A stretch of DNA of 64,000 bases, taken from the NCBI GenBank assembly GCA_021234155.1, contig JAJEKV010000005.1, positions 15,722,826 through 15,786,825 of the forward strand, in the 5' to 3' direction. The stretch comes from Isoetes taiwanensis (Eukaryota; Streptophyta; Lycopodiopsida; Isoetales; Isoetaceae). The translations under genes were made by a program, and so were the position numbers. Each line of letters starts with the position of its first letter. The stretch's first letter is position 1. A model generated the notes under the pieces. It did not search any database. It saw only the letters and a list, made by a program, of their open reading frames with translations, and was not told the DNA's origin. Positions 22,660 to 33,859 of this stretch are shown here, piece after piece.

Positions 22660-24262
22660 GGAATAAAAATAACGAGCTAGGAAGAGTTCTAATTCTAAAA
22701 TAGTAGTACTGTGCTGATTCTTTACTGTATGAATGCCACTTTGATTGGCTGGTTTGATTAAATGCCATGTCAGGGCCTTATGTAGACATGGAGATTTTAA
22801 ACCCTGCCTGCCCTCATATGTGGGCTTCAATGCAATCCAGAGTTGACAGCCCATGCTGCATCATTGTCCAGATCAAGAACCCTAATTTCCTGCTCAGCCA
22901 AAATGCATATAAGTCTTAAGAAAAGGTCATAAAAATCGCTTCTGTTTTAAAACACTTCTGCTGCCTGCATGACTAGACCAGTCCCCAATGCTTGATGTAT
23001 TCATTCCAGGTTCCTCTTGCAGAGAAACAAAACTTTTGCAGCTGTAAAATTTTTTTAGTTAATACTGTTTCTCATGCAAATACGATTTACCTGGACGAAG
23101 AACTAACTTGGGATCTTCGTATCTTGGACAGGACTGCTTGCTTCATCGTGCCGTGTAGTGAGAGATTGTGGGTTCTTTTTTTTTTCTTTTTTTTTCTGAT
23201 TCTTTCTAGTGAGAGATTGCCCCTGTTTTTCCATGCCTTCGGAATCACAAATGGACCTTTGCCCTTTCTTCAAGGCCTGCACGTCTCTCTCACATTCTCC
23301 CTCCCTACATCCTTTGTCGCAATGCCGCTGCAGCACATGCCTGCTTCTTGGTTCTTAGCTAAGCATTTGTACTGCCATGACCGGAATGGATAAACCTAAA
23401 TTATTTTAGCTGTCCATAGAACCTTTTTTGGTCACTACCCAACAACATTTTTGCTGCCTCGATGAACCTTCGTTTTTTTTTCTTTGTTGTAACTGATTCT
23501 TCCGGAACTGCCCAACAACATTTTGGATTGAACAGTGTACTTCTTTGTTAGAATTAACTGATTCATCATACCCTGGCCAGCAAAAATTTTGTATCTGAGC
23601 TATAGTTTTTCTGTTTTGGCTGGAGCCCACATTACAAAACCAAAACATCACAATCGCCCAACAAACTTTTCGATCGAAGGCAATAATTTTCGAGAAGTCC
23701 AAAACAAAATCTCAGTAATTCTTCTTAAATCCGGCTTATCAGATCAGACCGCTTAATTTTTCTGGATAGTCCAAAACAAAAACCCAGCAACTTCTCAAAC
23801 CTGACTGCAGATGAAACAAAAACGATAAAGTTTTTTTCCCGATTTCGGATCAAAGGAAATAATTGGTTGTTAGGTGCAATGAGGAGCTAAAGATTCAAAG
23901 GATCCTATGATTGATGCTAGAATTAGGCTGATGATAAGGAAGGGAATAATGACAGATTCTATTTCCAAAGCCTTGGAAGGAAATCCGAGATCCGACATAG
24001 ATTGATATGGTGGAAAAGACATGGCTAGGGAAAAATAGGGAAAGATGATGATACATATGCACAGAACCTTGTGATGATTACAGAGGGATCATCAGTATCA
24101 TAGGAGCCTGCCACAGCTTTGCAAAGGCTGCTCTTGTAGGGATGGAGTGGGAAAGAGTGTTTGTCCCTTTGTGCCTTTTTGCTCTAGTACTGAAAAGGGC
24201 CATCCTGGGCCCTTTCTGCACATAATTTGCTGCTCTGAGTTGTCAAAATTCCGTCTATTTTG
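22660..24262. other. gene-free stretch
   Basis: The frames at 22992-23393 (plus) and 23103-23336 (minus) overlap a T-rich tract at 23176-23200 and show no domain. The minus frame at 23406-23702 is unrecognised. The string AACAACATTTT recurs at 23449 and 23514, a possible small duplication. Confidence 0.4.
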
Positions 24263-24267
24263 TCATT

Positions 24268-24370
24268 TGAAAAAAAAAACACAAAAAAAAAAAACAAAAA
24301 GAGAAAGAAAAAAAAAAAAAACCAGAAAAGAAGGAAGGAAGGAAGGAAGGAAGAAAGAAAGAAAGAAATC
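24268..24370. repeat. A-rich tract with (GGAA)n and (GAAA)n
   Basis: A long poly-A-rich run passes into GGAA and then GAAA tetramers. It generates Lys-rich and Phe-rich artefact frames on the two strands at 24147-24525. A poly-A-like tract of this kind can mark a retroposed 3' end, but no element body was recognised beside it. Confidence 0.85.
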
Positions 24371-24401
24371 GAAGAAAATAGACACACTTCGTCTTGGAAC
24401 A

Positions 24402-24427
24402 GTTTTGAATTGAATTGAATTGAACTT
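24402..24427. repeat. (TTGAA)n microsatellite
   Basis: Three to four units of a pentanucleotide, GAATT phased, beside the A-rich tract. Confidence 0.7.
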
Positions 24428-24429
24428 TT

Positions 24430-25940
24430 AACGCCTTCGCAGCCTTCTAGCGTCGGCGCATACGTCAAAAGAAGAACACATGAGTAGCAACCTGGGAAAA
24501 AAACAAAGCAAATGAGAAAACTCAAGTTTGCAACCTACCCTACCCTCACAAAGTCTATCACTACCTACACCAATGTCAACCACTCACCTTTAGCCCCCAT
24601 GCTGGCTCGAATCTCTGCCCTGTTTGGCTCCTTGTCTCTATCGAATTGATATGCATATCATTCCCCAGAACTTGGCATCTCACATAGCTCGAATTGCCAT
24701 GTCTAACAACTCTCTATTGGCACCTTTGTGCTTCAAACTCCTAATCAGGTTCCCCATGGTTTTTCTTCCTGTCTATATCAAAACATCTTCTCCTGCCTAA
24801 TCTGATTGACACTTACCTTTCCTAAGAGATAAGTTTGGATGGGGTAAGTGTTATATCCAACAGTACCTTAACCTCGCTTGCATTTACTACCGTGGTCCTC
24901 TTCCTGAATAATATATGTTTGTATATTTTACAACCACATAGAAAGGCCATAATCATTTGCATGGAGAAATCATAGTGGCCAACGTAATGTTGTGTGCATC
25001 TTTGTTTGTAGCTATTGTCGCAGTATTATATGATTTAAGGTCATCTACCTTTTGCAGAACACATGAACCATAATAAACACAATTGTAGTGAATCCAAGCC
25101 CAACCCTCATTCCGATGATGCTAAATCCAGAAATCAATATAGTAATCTACAGGATAGCCTCTGAGTTGGCCAAAGGATTTTGATTGCTACCTTTTAACTA
25201 TAATCAGTTGACTCCAACCTTTCTGAAACTTAAAATATAGGAGAAAACAAATAGTGAAGGTATTGTTCGATGTACATAATAATGAGCTTGGCACTAGTGC
25301 AATAGGAAATTGTGTACAAAACGCATCAAGTTTCATCATATATAATGCCTATGTAGGCTTTAGTGTGGCATCACACAATTTTTAAAGGACCAAGAAGCAT
25401 CTCACTTTATGGTTCCAAACACCACCTGGGTTGATTGGTATTTGAAATAACTATTTTTTTTGATTGTTATTCTGTTTAGGGAAAAATTGCTATGTTTGAG
25501 CAACATGAATTTGCCTTAGCAAGTAAGCACCTAGAAGGCTGCTTTGTTCGAGGTAAAAAATATTATCCATATTTGGTTCTTAGATAATACCGACTTACTC
25601 AAATGGGGCAATAATAGAAGGAGGAAAAAATGATGGAGAATAATTTGGATGGGATTTTTATTGCATTGGCAAGCTTTCTTCAAGGGCTTTCCATTGGTGC
25701 ATGATATGGTCCTGTTTTCTGAACATTTTTGAGTCCAAAAAGCAATTTTCCGATCTCGTGACTTTGGTTTATTGATCTCCAATTCTCAAGGATCGCTCCT
25801 CGGGGCAACTCGTATTAGGCCGCCACCATCCCCTCGTGACTAGGAATCGAGGATCAATCAGTGCAGGTTTAGGTCTCATTGTGAGAAAGACCCTTAAGGA
25901 GCACACTTTAGCCACAATAAATTAGGACCTTTGGGGCTTT
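24430..25940. other. AT-rich stretch, no gene seen
   Basis: Short frames only; the 83-codon minus frame at 25531-25782 is unrecognised. No repeat structure noted. Confidence 0.45.
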
Positions 25941-25959
25941 TGATAGTACAGGCCCCCAA

Positions 25960-26890
25960 ATGGTCAAAGGACACCCAATAAGGATTTGGGGACGGCACGA
26001 AAGAAGATCCACCATTGTACAAGAGCCTCCGCCACCAGTTGGGACTTATAGCCACCGCGGTTCAAGGCCTGAACAAATGATGGTCCTCCGAGCTACCCTT
26101 CCATCCTCCTTTTTTGGGTCAGCAATGTACCTCTTGAATTGGCATCCAGCTTTAATGGACTCGATGGGCTCCTGTGGTGACCACACCTCGCGGCGCTATC
26201 TATACCGTAGGAAGGGATGATATAATCCCTTCATTGTGTCTATTGGAGATGGACACGGCTGATCCGGTGACATACTTCATGTGTTTTTCTCTGAGCCTAT
26301 ATTGCACTACGTTGATGCCTTTAGTGCGCAGACGTAGCCGTGAAATTTACTCCCCTGAGGCATCACCGCCGCCACAACATGCTCATATGTGACGAGGGAC
26401 ATGCTTACTCCGACGAGTGACGGGTAGCAGAACTGTTTTGAGCACGAGATACCTATAACCCTCCCAGGTTTGTAAGCCTGGAGGGGACGAGAAGGGCACA
26501 CACCAGGTTTAACTCTAAGGAGATTATTGCTGGTACTGCAGTAGGGATGATTTGGTTGTGGTCATGGTGCGGAGCCAAGAGCCATTCGGCAATTTACATG
26601 GGGATGCACGCATGGCACCACGGCAAGAGGACACGGTCTCGGCGACGCTGCCATCTTCCTACTCCGCTGAGTCCCCAGCCTCGTGGACCACCTCTTCTCA
26701 TTCAGGAGATCTTTCTGGCCACCCTCAGCCAGGCATGAGTATTTTGAACCTTGTTTTCCCTGGCGCTTCCGCTTCTACAAGATGTACTCCAGTGACGCAA
26801 AAGCCTGCTATATATACACAAAGAGTGGCTTCCATCCTCGGTAAGCATTTGCGTCTAAGGTCTCCTACTAATTTTTCAGCATAAAAACTG
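25960..26890 (+). other. GC-richer coding-like block, unassigned
   Basis: GC content rises over this block and several plus-strand frames overlap (25960-26220, 26174-26392, 26547-26738, and 26552-26884 with 110 codons). The last is rich in Ser, Pro and Thr. No domain is recognised. It lies just upstream of the second LTR-like repeat copy (26961-27070), so a decayed retrotransposon part is a reasonable guess and no more. Confidence 0.3.
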
Positions 26891-26960
26891 GAAACTTAAA
26901 TGTGTTTATTTTGTGATGGTGATTTCACATGGGTCCCCCTCTCTCTCTCTCTCCTCGCTT

Positions 26961-27070
26961 TGATGATGGGGCTTGTCCCTAGTTCTTTGGCTCTTTTTGT
27001 GGGCTTTCAAGTCCCCCCTTTTGCTCTTGGGGTCCCATAACCCCATTAGGTTTTTCCCTGCGGTGGACGA
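26961..27070 (+). repeat. LTR-like dispersed repeat, copy B
   Basis: Shares the ordered blocks of 663-761: GGGCTTGTCCC, a GGCTTT block followed by a run of Cs, GGTCCCATAACCCCATTAGG, then CCCTGCGG and GGACG. It is preceded by a CT microsatellite at 26939-26953. Confidence 0.45.
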
Positions 27071-27513
27071 GCAAAAAAAGTTTGTCTCTTTATCTTTATC
27101 TTCTTTTATCTTTATTCTCAAGTAGAATTTATATGAGTCACTTATGCACTAGGCATATAATGAACTAGTATGACAATAAAATGAAAGTACCCATCCCCAT
27201 AGATGTAAGTCTGAAGTTTGGAGTAACCAGTCGCCCAGATGCCAGGCCAAATGCATTAACATCAAACTATAAGAAATCTAAAACTATTATATGCGCTAGC
27301 CGATTGTGGTATCTGCCAACACAGCTGTTCCTTCCTGCAGTTTGACAATGAATGTGTCTAACCAATAATCAATCCTCCCCATCCTCTTTCCCAAAAAGAG
27401 AAGGGAGGTATATCATCCCATTAAAAAGCTATAATATGTTAGTAAATTGTCACTAGAGAAAGACAATTGTCGTGTATAGTAAGCACAAGTTCCTAAATAA
27501 CTAAACAAGGATA

Positions 27514-27900
27514 GTGGAGGAGGAAGGTTCCCATGAGCTCCATTTTATCGTGAACACATACCACAAAAACACGACCATCAGCGCTCCCATTCACTTTGAG
27601 ATTATGTATTACATTATGGCTACAACAATACAGCTACTGCAAACATTACATAGAAAGCAAAGGAGCCGATCCGGTCCCAAAGAAAAAGCAATAGGGAGGC
27701 TGCCAACGCTACCAGTACATTTTAAGAGACGGAATGTGCTTACTGAGCACAGGCGATATCCATATGCCTCAAAACCATGGAGGAAAATTTGTAGGGTTTC
27801 TATTATAAATCCAGCCATGGACTATCGAGAGAGCTCCTCACATAGCCAGTATAAGGCTCTGCAAGCCCGCTTTTATTGTAAGGAGTTGCATGTACTGTGA
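27514..27900 (+). CDS. unidentified 128-codon open frame
   Basis: One of the longer uninterrupted frames in the window. The residues are mixed and basic, with no membrane segment, signal peptide or known motif. No supporting splice context or promoter was seen. It overlaps a 69-codon frame on the other strand, so a chance frame is quite possible. Confidence 0.2.
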   Translation: MEEEGSHELHFIVNTYHKNTTISAPIHFEIMYYIMATTIQLLQTLHRKQRSRSGPKEKAIGRLPTLPVHFKRRNVLTEHRRYPYASKPWRKICRVSIINPAMDYRESSSHSQYKALQARFYCKELHVL

Positions 27901-27904
27901 TCGA

Positions 27905-30125
27905 GGATAGAGGTAGGCATATATTATAATGCATATGGGAATATAGGCTATAAAATCTTTAGAACTGGAAAGATCCGCCCATGGTTTGCTATAGTCTCCG
28001 CTATATATAAGATGGTCTAGTTATTTGGTGTAGGTCATTCATTTTAATTGACATCTCGGTAGACGTGAACCTCAAGAAGGCCAAGACTTTGCGACATTTT
28101 GGAGAATGTTACATCATTTTGTCAAGAGTATTTCTTTATATGGTTGGCATGTATATCCATGCGTATTTGATCTTCCTCAGGTCATATTGGACTGCCTTCA
28201 TGTACTATTGGTCGATACCTGCTCGGAAACCCAAGTGGGCCATATTATCAGAATCTAATTGAGGCAAGATTATTATGAAAATAAAAAGAACCCTCTCTGG
28301 AGGCTTTGCTTAACTTCTTTCCAATTAGAAGGCTATAGATCTTTCTTCGCTCTTCATGTATAATAATTCCCGAATGCCTTTGCCTGGTAATTTGGTAGCT
28401 GGCGTACGCATGGAATGACACATGGACAGGCCAAACAGGAAGCCACGGCTTGCATTATTGATTTGAACTTTTTTTGACTCTGACATAGCTGCCTTGAATC
28501 TGGCCTTTGAGGATAGAAGATTAACCTGCTGGTTTCACAAAAAGCAAGATAGAATTTGATGCAAATTCCCTACAGGAGAATTTAATTTTGTTGGGTCCAA
28601 ATGGACTCTTAGGTGTCCGCCTCGGCGAACGTTAAACGAAAGTCAAAACTCGCTTATAATTTTCCTTTTGGCTATTGTCGCTATATATGTTTTCATGATC
28701 AAACAACGATTCACATTCACAATACTAATGTTTTTAGGCAACATTGAAGTAAAAAAGATGACTTTAGGATTTTCAAAAATTTCCACTAATGTTTAGGCAG
28801 GATTACGATCACATTTTATTAAAATATTCACCACTGACAATTGGTGGTTGTCCTTCATGCAAGAAGATATCTTCGGGCCATGTAATTGAACTCTAGAATA
28901 TTAGATGATTCTCCGGCCAACCTTATAGCCAGAGTATTCATCCCCGATTTGTACAAAACACGCGCTTTTGAGTAACAAGATTTCATTCCCAAGTTATTCC
29001 TTAAGACTTGTGCATTTGATAGAGTTTCTTTTGTTGCATTTGGTGGCACCTTTGACATAAGTTTTGGTGATCTCACACAACATGCATGTAGCTCGTGAAT
29101 ATTTTGTGCAAGATGTTTTCGCCTTACATATCTCGAAGACCGAGTCTTAACGGATATGAACTTAGAAGTTGTTGACTTTTAGATGAATGGCAACTAGGTT
29201 AGGTGCCTCATGCTGCCGCTTACTAAGAATTTGGATTAGGAAGTCGCTTCATTTCATTAATGTAGATTAGACAAATGTAGTTTGAAAGGAAGGGGGCGGG
29301 TAATATAGAAGTACTTCCTTTAGATTGATTGACATAATATAGATTTGTAGGGTATGTAGTATTTAACCCATTGAACCTAAAATGTACGATAGAAACCTTT
29401 TGGCAGTGGCATGCTAATAGGTGAGATATGCTCGTGAACACATGATAAGAAGCCAACATAAGTAAAGCTGGTCTAAGTTATTATGTAGATTTTGTTGGAA
29501 GAGCGACTTCACCAGATCGGGTGGATCGCAATGCATAAACACGCCTTTTTCCATATAGAATTTATATGTGTATGGTATTTAACTTATGATCTGATAGTTT
29601 CCATCTTGAAAGATCTCCTTACATCATTATGAGGCACCATGTGTTACTCAAGGCATCCTAATTCTCGATGAAGATTTATGACGGATGATCTTTTATCATC
29701 GCTTAACTCTTTGAAGCAACTACATCTACCAAGAGCATCCTGTGAGTCATCAAATTCCAAATTTTAAGTTGTCTAATTCCCAAGAAAGTAATAAAGCCAT
29801 CCATAATAATCCGATGCATAAACTCACTTAATTAGTAATATCTACAAGATGTTATAAAAGTCACATCCGGTGGTGGTATTCCAGGCATTAACTCTTCAGT
29901 CCTGAAGATGAAGAGGTTCATCAAGGCTCAAAATCCTCATAACCTAGGATCTTGCTTGAAGTTCCTAAGATCAAAAGGGGGAGAAGCAGGGAAAAGCCAA
30001 GCATGGCACCTCCATTTTATGTGAGAAGAGTAGTCACATCTCTTTCATTAATAAGATGTAAAGCCACACAATCCGTGCTATTTGACCATCATCTCCTCAA
30101 TTATGATTCAGTTATTTGATACCTC
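27905..30125. other. gene-free stretch
   Basis: Short frames without domains, including 28065-28262 (plus), 28855-29076 (minus) and 29223-29459 (minus). No array was noticed. Confidence 0.45.
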
Positions 30126-30128
30126 AAT

Positions 30129-30344
30129 TGTTATAAACAGGAATTCACAACAACTGCAGATGATCGATTTTAATCCAAGTAGCCTAGATTGTGGTTTATG
30201 ATGCGAGATGAATGGGCACCTTCATGAATGGATTACATTTCACATCAATACCATGTCCTTTGGCATGGATCGACATGATGTACAAGCACAATATCATTTG
30301 TGTTTTGTTCAGTGGAGACAGTCCTTATTCTTTTCTCGCTAATA
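30129..30344 (-). repeat. 3' LTR of the short retrotransposon
   Basis: About 216 bases. Shares with 32094-32314 a TGTTATAAAC-like edge, the TAATCCAA-TA-CCTAGATTG block, CTTCATGAATGGAT, TTTGGCATGGATCGA, GTACAAGCACA and TTGTTCAG blocks in the same order, and a TAATA edge. Confidence 0.65.
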
Positions 30345-30358
30345 CCCCCTTAATCTTC
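30345..30358 (-). other. polypurine tract
   Basis: Minus-strand GAAGATTAAGGGGG sits directly before the 3' LTR, where second-strand synthesis is primed in LTR elements. The same string family occurs beside the third LTR at 33144-33160. Confidence 0.6.
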
Positions 30359-30780
30359 TCAAGTGAACAAACCTTCATATAATCTTCTTCTTGAGAATTT
30401 TGCATCATCTTGGAGTCTTCGTCTTCTTTACGCTTTTGCTCTGAAAACTTCTTCACTATTACAGTCATATTGCATTCTCCCATTCAACTATTATTTCAAC
30501 CGCATTTTGGGCACCTTTATCATATCAAAATCATTGAAAGAAAGATAGAATGAAGCATTCGGGATCATCCACCTGACGACTTTTCTTTCTTGGTTCCTCT
30601 CCAAAGAATTCCCTTCAACACCTTTGTAAATGCATCATCATAGTCCACATTTGTTGGTTCAAAGTGATTCAATATATAGAATGAATCTTTTGGTTCCATC
30701 TCGAAACTTAACTTCTTAGCAACGACCCTCTTGGCAAAATGCCTTCATCAATATAAACATTTACCAATTCCATAACGTGA

Positions 30781-30987
30781 GTCTCACTCAATATGGGTGC
30801 CACCAAGTGTGGGCTTTTATTCCTAAAATATGCTGATGCCACTGTAGTTGTGGACTCCAGTTCCCTTAACTTCATAAGCCGAATACTTGAACTTTATCCA
30901 GGTCTTGGAAGTTTGCGCGATCAAACTTCCACAATTCCCACTCACTTTCCTCATTACAAGTGCCATGTAATTTATGGCTTTCCCTAA
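30781..30987 (+). pseudogene. possible LINE reverse-transcriptase scrap
   Basis: The plus-strand frame from 30793 begins GLLFLKYADATVVVDSSS and continues with SRILELYPGLGSLR and STIP. This layout resembles the YADD box of plant LINE reverse transcriptases, followed by the LxxYxxxSGLxxNxxKSxxxP segment. The second Asp of YADD would be Ala here. Only about 60 codons match and no endonuclease part is seen. It lies inside the short LTR element but on the opposite strand. It could be an insertion or chance resemblance. Confidence 0.3.
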
Positions 30988-32080
30988 CTCCGCTTCCCCT
31001 TTGGATCCTGTGGAACTTCCAACAAGATCATAGGTTGAGAGTTTTGGGTTTTGGAGTGAACGCCTGCATCTTCTGGGCGACCTAGAAGAGTTACGCATTC
31101 TATGGATCAATACTGGCCACACGATGTGGCTTCTAACATCTTGTAGATGACCACTAATTCGCGGGTTTATGCATCCGTGATTATGGATGGCTTTTATTAC
31201 TTTTTGGACACTGGATATACCTACTAGAATTTATTCCCATACTCTTGAGCTCTCGATGTGGTTGCTTCAGATATGTATTCATATCACTGCCAAATCTTCA
31301 TCAATTTGGGAGTACTTTTATGCTTGAGTAACCTCGTAAGCCTTCATAATGATATAGAGATCTTTCTAAGATCGTAAATATCACCGGGCTATCGCTGTCG
31401 TCACAGAATAGATGAATCAATTTGAAATTTCTATAATAGAAATTGGAGATGCAACACCTCATTATTTTCATTAGGAATTGGAGTGTCCTCACCAAGTGGA
31501 TCTCTCTATGGGATCTTCATCAACTGACTATTCATGAACAAGGTTCCTTGGTCTCCCCGATGGTGTAAGATACACCAAGCTGTCGGCTCTTGTTGATGCT
31601 TTAGATAACGTAAAGATGAGTTTAAGTCCACAGATAGGGAGTATGAATTAATTCACAATCCATTATTTTAACTTTTACTAGTAGTCTTCAATTCGCATTA
31701 TGGTAAATAAATTCTGCGAATACTTCTACCTTCGCTTTTGGAGGAGGGAGTACTTTGAACATCCCCGAGTTCAAAGATTGGTTGAATCAATTTCTTCAAC
31801 AGGTCTTTTGCCTTTGTCCATTGTGTGATCGCAACAAAGGAAAACTTTTGAATAATTTATCTCGCCGGTAATATGCTCCAAAATCACGTAATGATTGTCT
31901 TCTCTATAAAGTTTGAATCTTTGAGGAGATGGGACCGTGCCTCCAAGAACAATTTGGAAACAGAGAAGATTGTATCGATTTTTGGAGAGCAGCTTGTTTG
32001 GCCAAACGCTATACCATAGGGCGCTAGCTATAGGTCGAGGTCATTACGGCACTTTTTGCCATAAAAATTTTCTATGACGA

Positions 32081-32093
32081 GCTCCTGATACCA
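32081..32093 (-). other. primer-binding site (tRNA-Met type)
   Basis: Minus-strand TGGTATCAGGAGC abuts the LTR end with no spacer. The first nine bases match the standard TGGTATCAGAGC exactly; after that one extra G is present. Confidence 0.65.
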
Positions 32094-32314
32094 TGTTAGA
32101 AATAGAATTGTATGAAAATCAGAGTATATTCGAGATGATCGTGAGTTAATCCAAATAACCTAGATTGCGGCTTCTTTTGAGATAATCGCAGTGAAGAGAT
32201 GAGTTGCATTCTTCATGAATGGATATCCGCCATCATCATGTCATTTGGCATGGATCGATGATGTGTACAAGCACATTGTTCAGGGAGATTAATCCTTATT
32301 GATTTCTGTTAATA
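32094..32314 (-). repeat. 5' LTR of the short retrotransposon
   Basis: About 221 bases with a TGTTAGAAATAG edge on the plus strand. Just outside the other edge, TTTTCGCACAATTCTATTTCATAATAA mirrors the TGTTAGAAATAGAATTGTATGAAAA edge in inverted order, so the true border could lie as far as 32347. Confidence 0.6.
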
Positions 32315-32904
32315 TGAATATATACAATTTTTCGCACAATTCTATTTCATAATAACTGGAAGAGCAAATGTCACCAGATTTTGCTTGAACTAACAATAAT
32401 AGTTCTCCAACAATATTTTGCAATCAAAATCTACATTTGTTGCATACTTTTTCAACTCTCTCTCGCTCTCGAGATCATAAAATGGGCCTTGAATTCATCG
32501 CAAAATACCTATGGAAATGCTCTGCTTCTAAGAGAAGCCTAATAACCTATTGTTAGGACTATCTCGAGCCTTATACGAGATTGAGGATAGAGAGGCCAAT
32601 TAAAAAAATAAACAAGGAAGGAACAAATCTCTCAGATTTAAGCTCCCAAATCGACCGTAATTCCATTATTTCTGCCAAGATCACCTTGAGCTCCTATGTC
32701 TGGACTTTCTCTTGCTGATTAGGAACTCCAGACTAAGTTTAAGACTGGACCTTTTTCCACTGCGGTCGGTGAAACCAGCTTACAGTCCCTTGTGCAAAAT
32801 GAACCCTTTCTGAAGAATGAATTTTTAATAAATAGCCGTATGCATAAAGGATGCCGATGCTAAACCTTATCCTCGCGACCCTAATCAATTGAACCAGAGG
32901 AAAA

Positions 32905-33143
32905 TGTTGCCAAATTAAAATATACGGAAAAATTCAGATCGATTAAGAGTTCATCACAGTTGATCCAAATAGCTTGGAATGTGGGTTTGTTGATAAGAGA
33001 TGTAAAGAGATGAAATGTACCCCTTCATAAATGGATACATTTCTTATACACGCTATGTCCTTTGGCATGATTGGATGTGATGTGTACAAGAAAACTAATT
33101 TATTTTTGTCTGGAAATTAAACACTTATTTATTACTGTTAATA
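32905..33143 (-). repeat. third related LTR
   Basis: Matches the other two LTRs in the GATCCAAATA-CTTGGAATG, GATAAGAGATG, CTTCATAAATGGATAC, TGTCCTTTGGCATG, GATGTGTACAAG and CTGTTAATA blocks. A polypurine tract (minus AAGATTAAGGGGGAG) lies at its high-coordinate side. It should therefore be the 3' LTR of a second element whose body ran toward higher coordinates. No matching upstream LTR was found there. Confidence 0.6.
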
Positions 33144-33159
33144 CTCCCCCTTAATCTTC

Positions 33160-33260
33160 ATGAACAAACCTTCAAATAGTCTTCTTTTTGAGACTTTGTG
33201 GCGACTTCACATTTTTGGAGTCTTTGTGGCGACTTCACATTTTTTGAGACTTTATGGAAC
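33160..33260. repeat. 29-bp duplication next to the third LTR
   Basis: A GAGACTTTGTGGCGACTTCACATTTTTG-type block is repeated with small changes near 33190, 33219 and 33244 (third copy partial). It would be part of the interior of the second LTR element. Confidence 0.6.
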
Positions 33261-33749
33261 GAGCACACACATCATTCACATGGAAGATGCCAATCAGATA
33301 AGCGATGCATTGAGGCATATGAATCAATAACCTGCATGGGCAAATAAAGCACTACATCAAATTGACTCAAAGTAAAAGAGAATATGTGTTAAAACAACAC
33401 ATTTGGCATGAGGAATAACCTTCTTAACTAATGTTAGTGAAAAGTAGAAGGCCTTAAACACATGCACAAAAACACATGGCAATTTTATGGACATGCTTGG
33501 AAATTAACTAACGTGGAGATGTTTAGTACACTTAGACATACAAGAAATTTATCGCCATTTCTCTACTAACCATTAGACCTGGATTCATGTTGTTGTCCAA
33601 CATTTGATAATGCACAATTTAAGACCCTTTAAGTTATAGCATGAGAAAAACATCGTCCATTTGATTTTATCCTCAAACATTGTCTATCTACCATACAGAT
33701 TCATCTACATTTTGCATCATTGTTACTAAGTAGTATTTTTGTCGATATG

Positions 33750-33852
33750 GAGACGTGGATTTGAACCACACTATAGCTACATATCCTTAGTCTGTAGGAT
33801 AGATGAATCTTTATGCTTAATAACCATAGGATTCCAAACCATTGCGCTCCCC
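33750..33852 (-). pseudogene. tRNA-like remnant
   Basis: On the minus strand a T-arm, GTGGTTCAAATCCAC, is followed by GTCTCCA, the layout of a tRNA 3' half. The bases before it (a TATGTAGCTATAG variable region and an ATCCT..AGGAT stem) recall type II or Tyr-like organelle tRNAs. The 5' half is poor: GGGGAGC can pair only partly with GTCTCCA and no clean D arm is seen. Best read as a decayed organelle-type tRNA or a tRNA-derived repeat. Confidence 0.3.
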
Positions 33853-33859
33853 TTTTTTT

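Larger units (their letters stand above)
30129..32314 (-). mobile_element. short LTR retrotransposon, about 2.2 kb
   Basis: Two related terminal repeats in the same orientation bracket about 1.7 kb. On the minus strand the upstream LTR (32094-32314) ends CTAACA and is followed at once by TGGTATCAGGAGC, a near match to the initiator tRNA-Met primer-binding site used by many plant Ty1/Copia elements. The downstream LTR (30129-30344) is preceded on the minus strand by GAAGATTAAGGGGG, a polypurine tract. The interior is too short for a full gag-pol and I see no clear integrase, reverse transcriptase or RNase H on the minus strand. So it is either a non-autonomous (TRIM-like) element or an internally deleted Copia element. 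Target-site duplications were not identified. Confidence 0.65.

Noticed and set aside
24147-24525. Lys-rich plus-strand and Phe-rich minus-strand frames
   Set aside because: Produced by the A-rich and GGAA tract.
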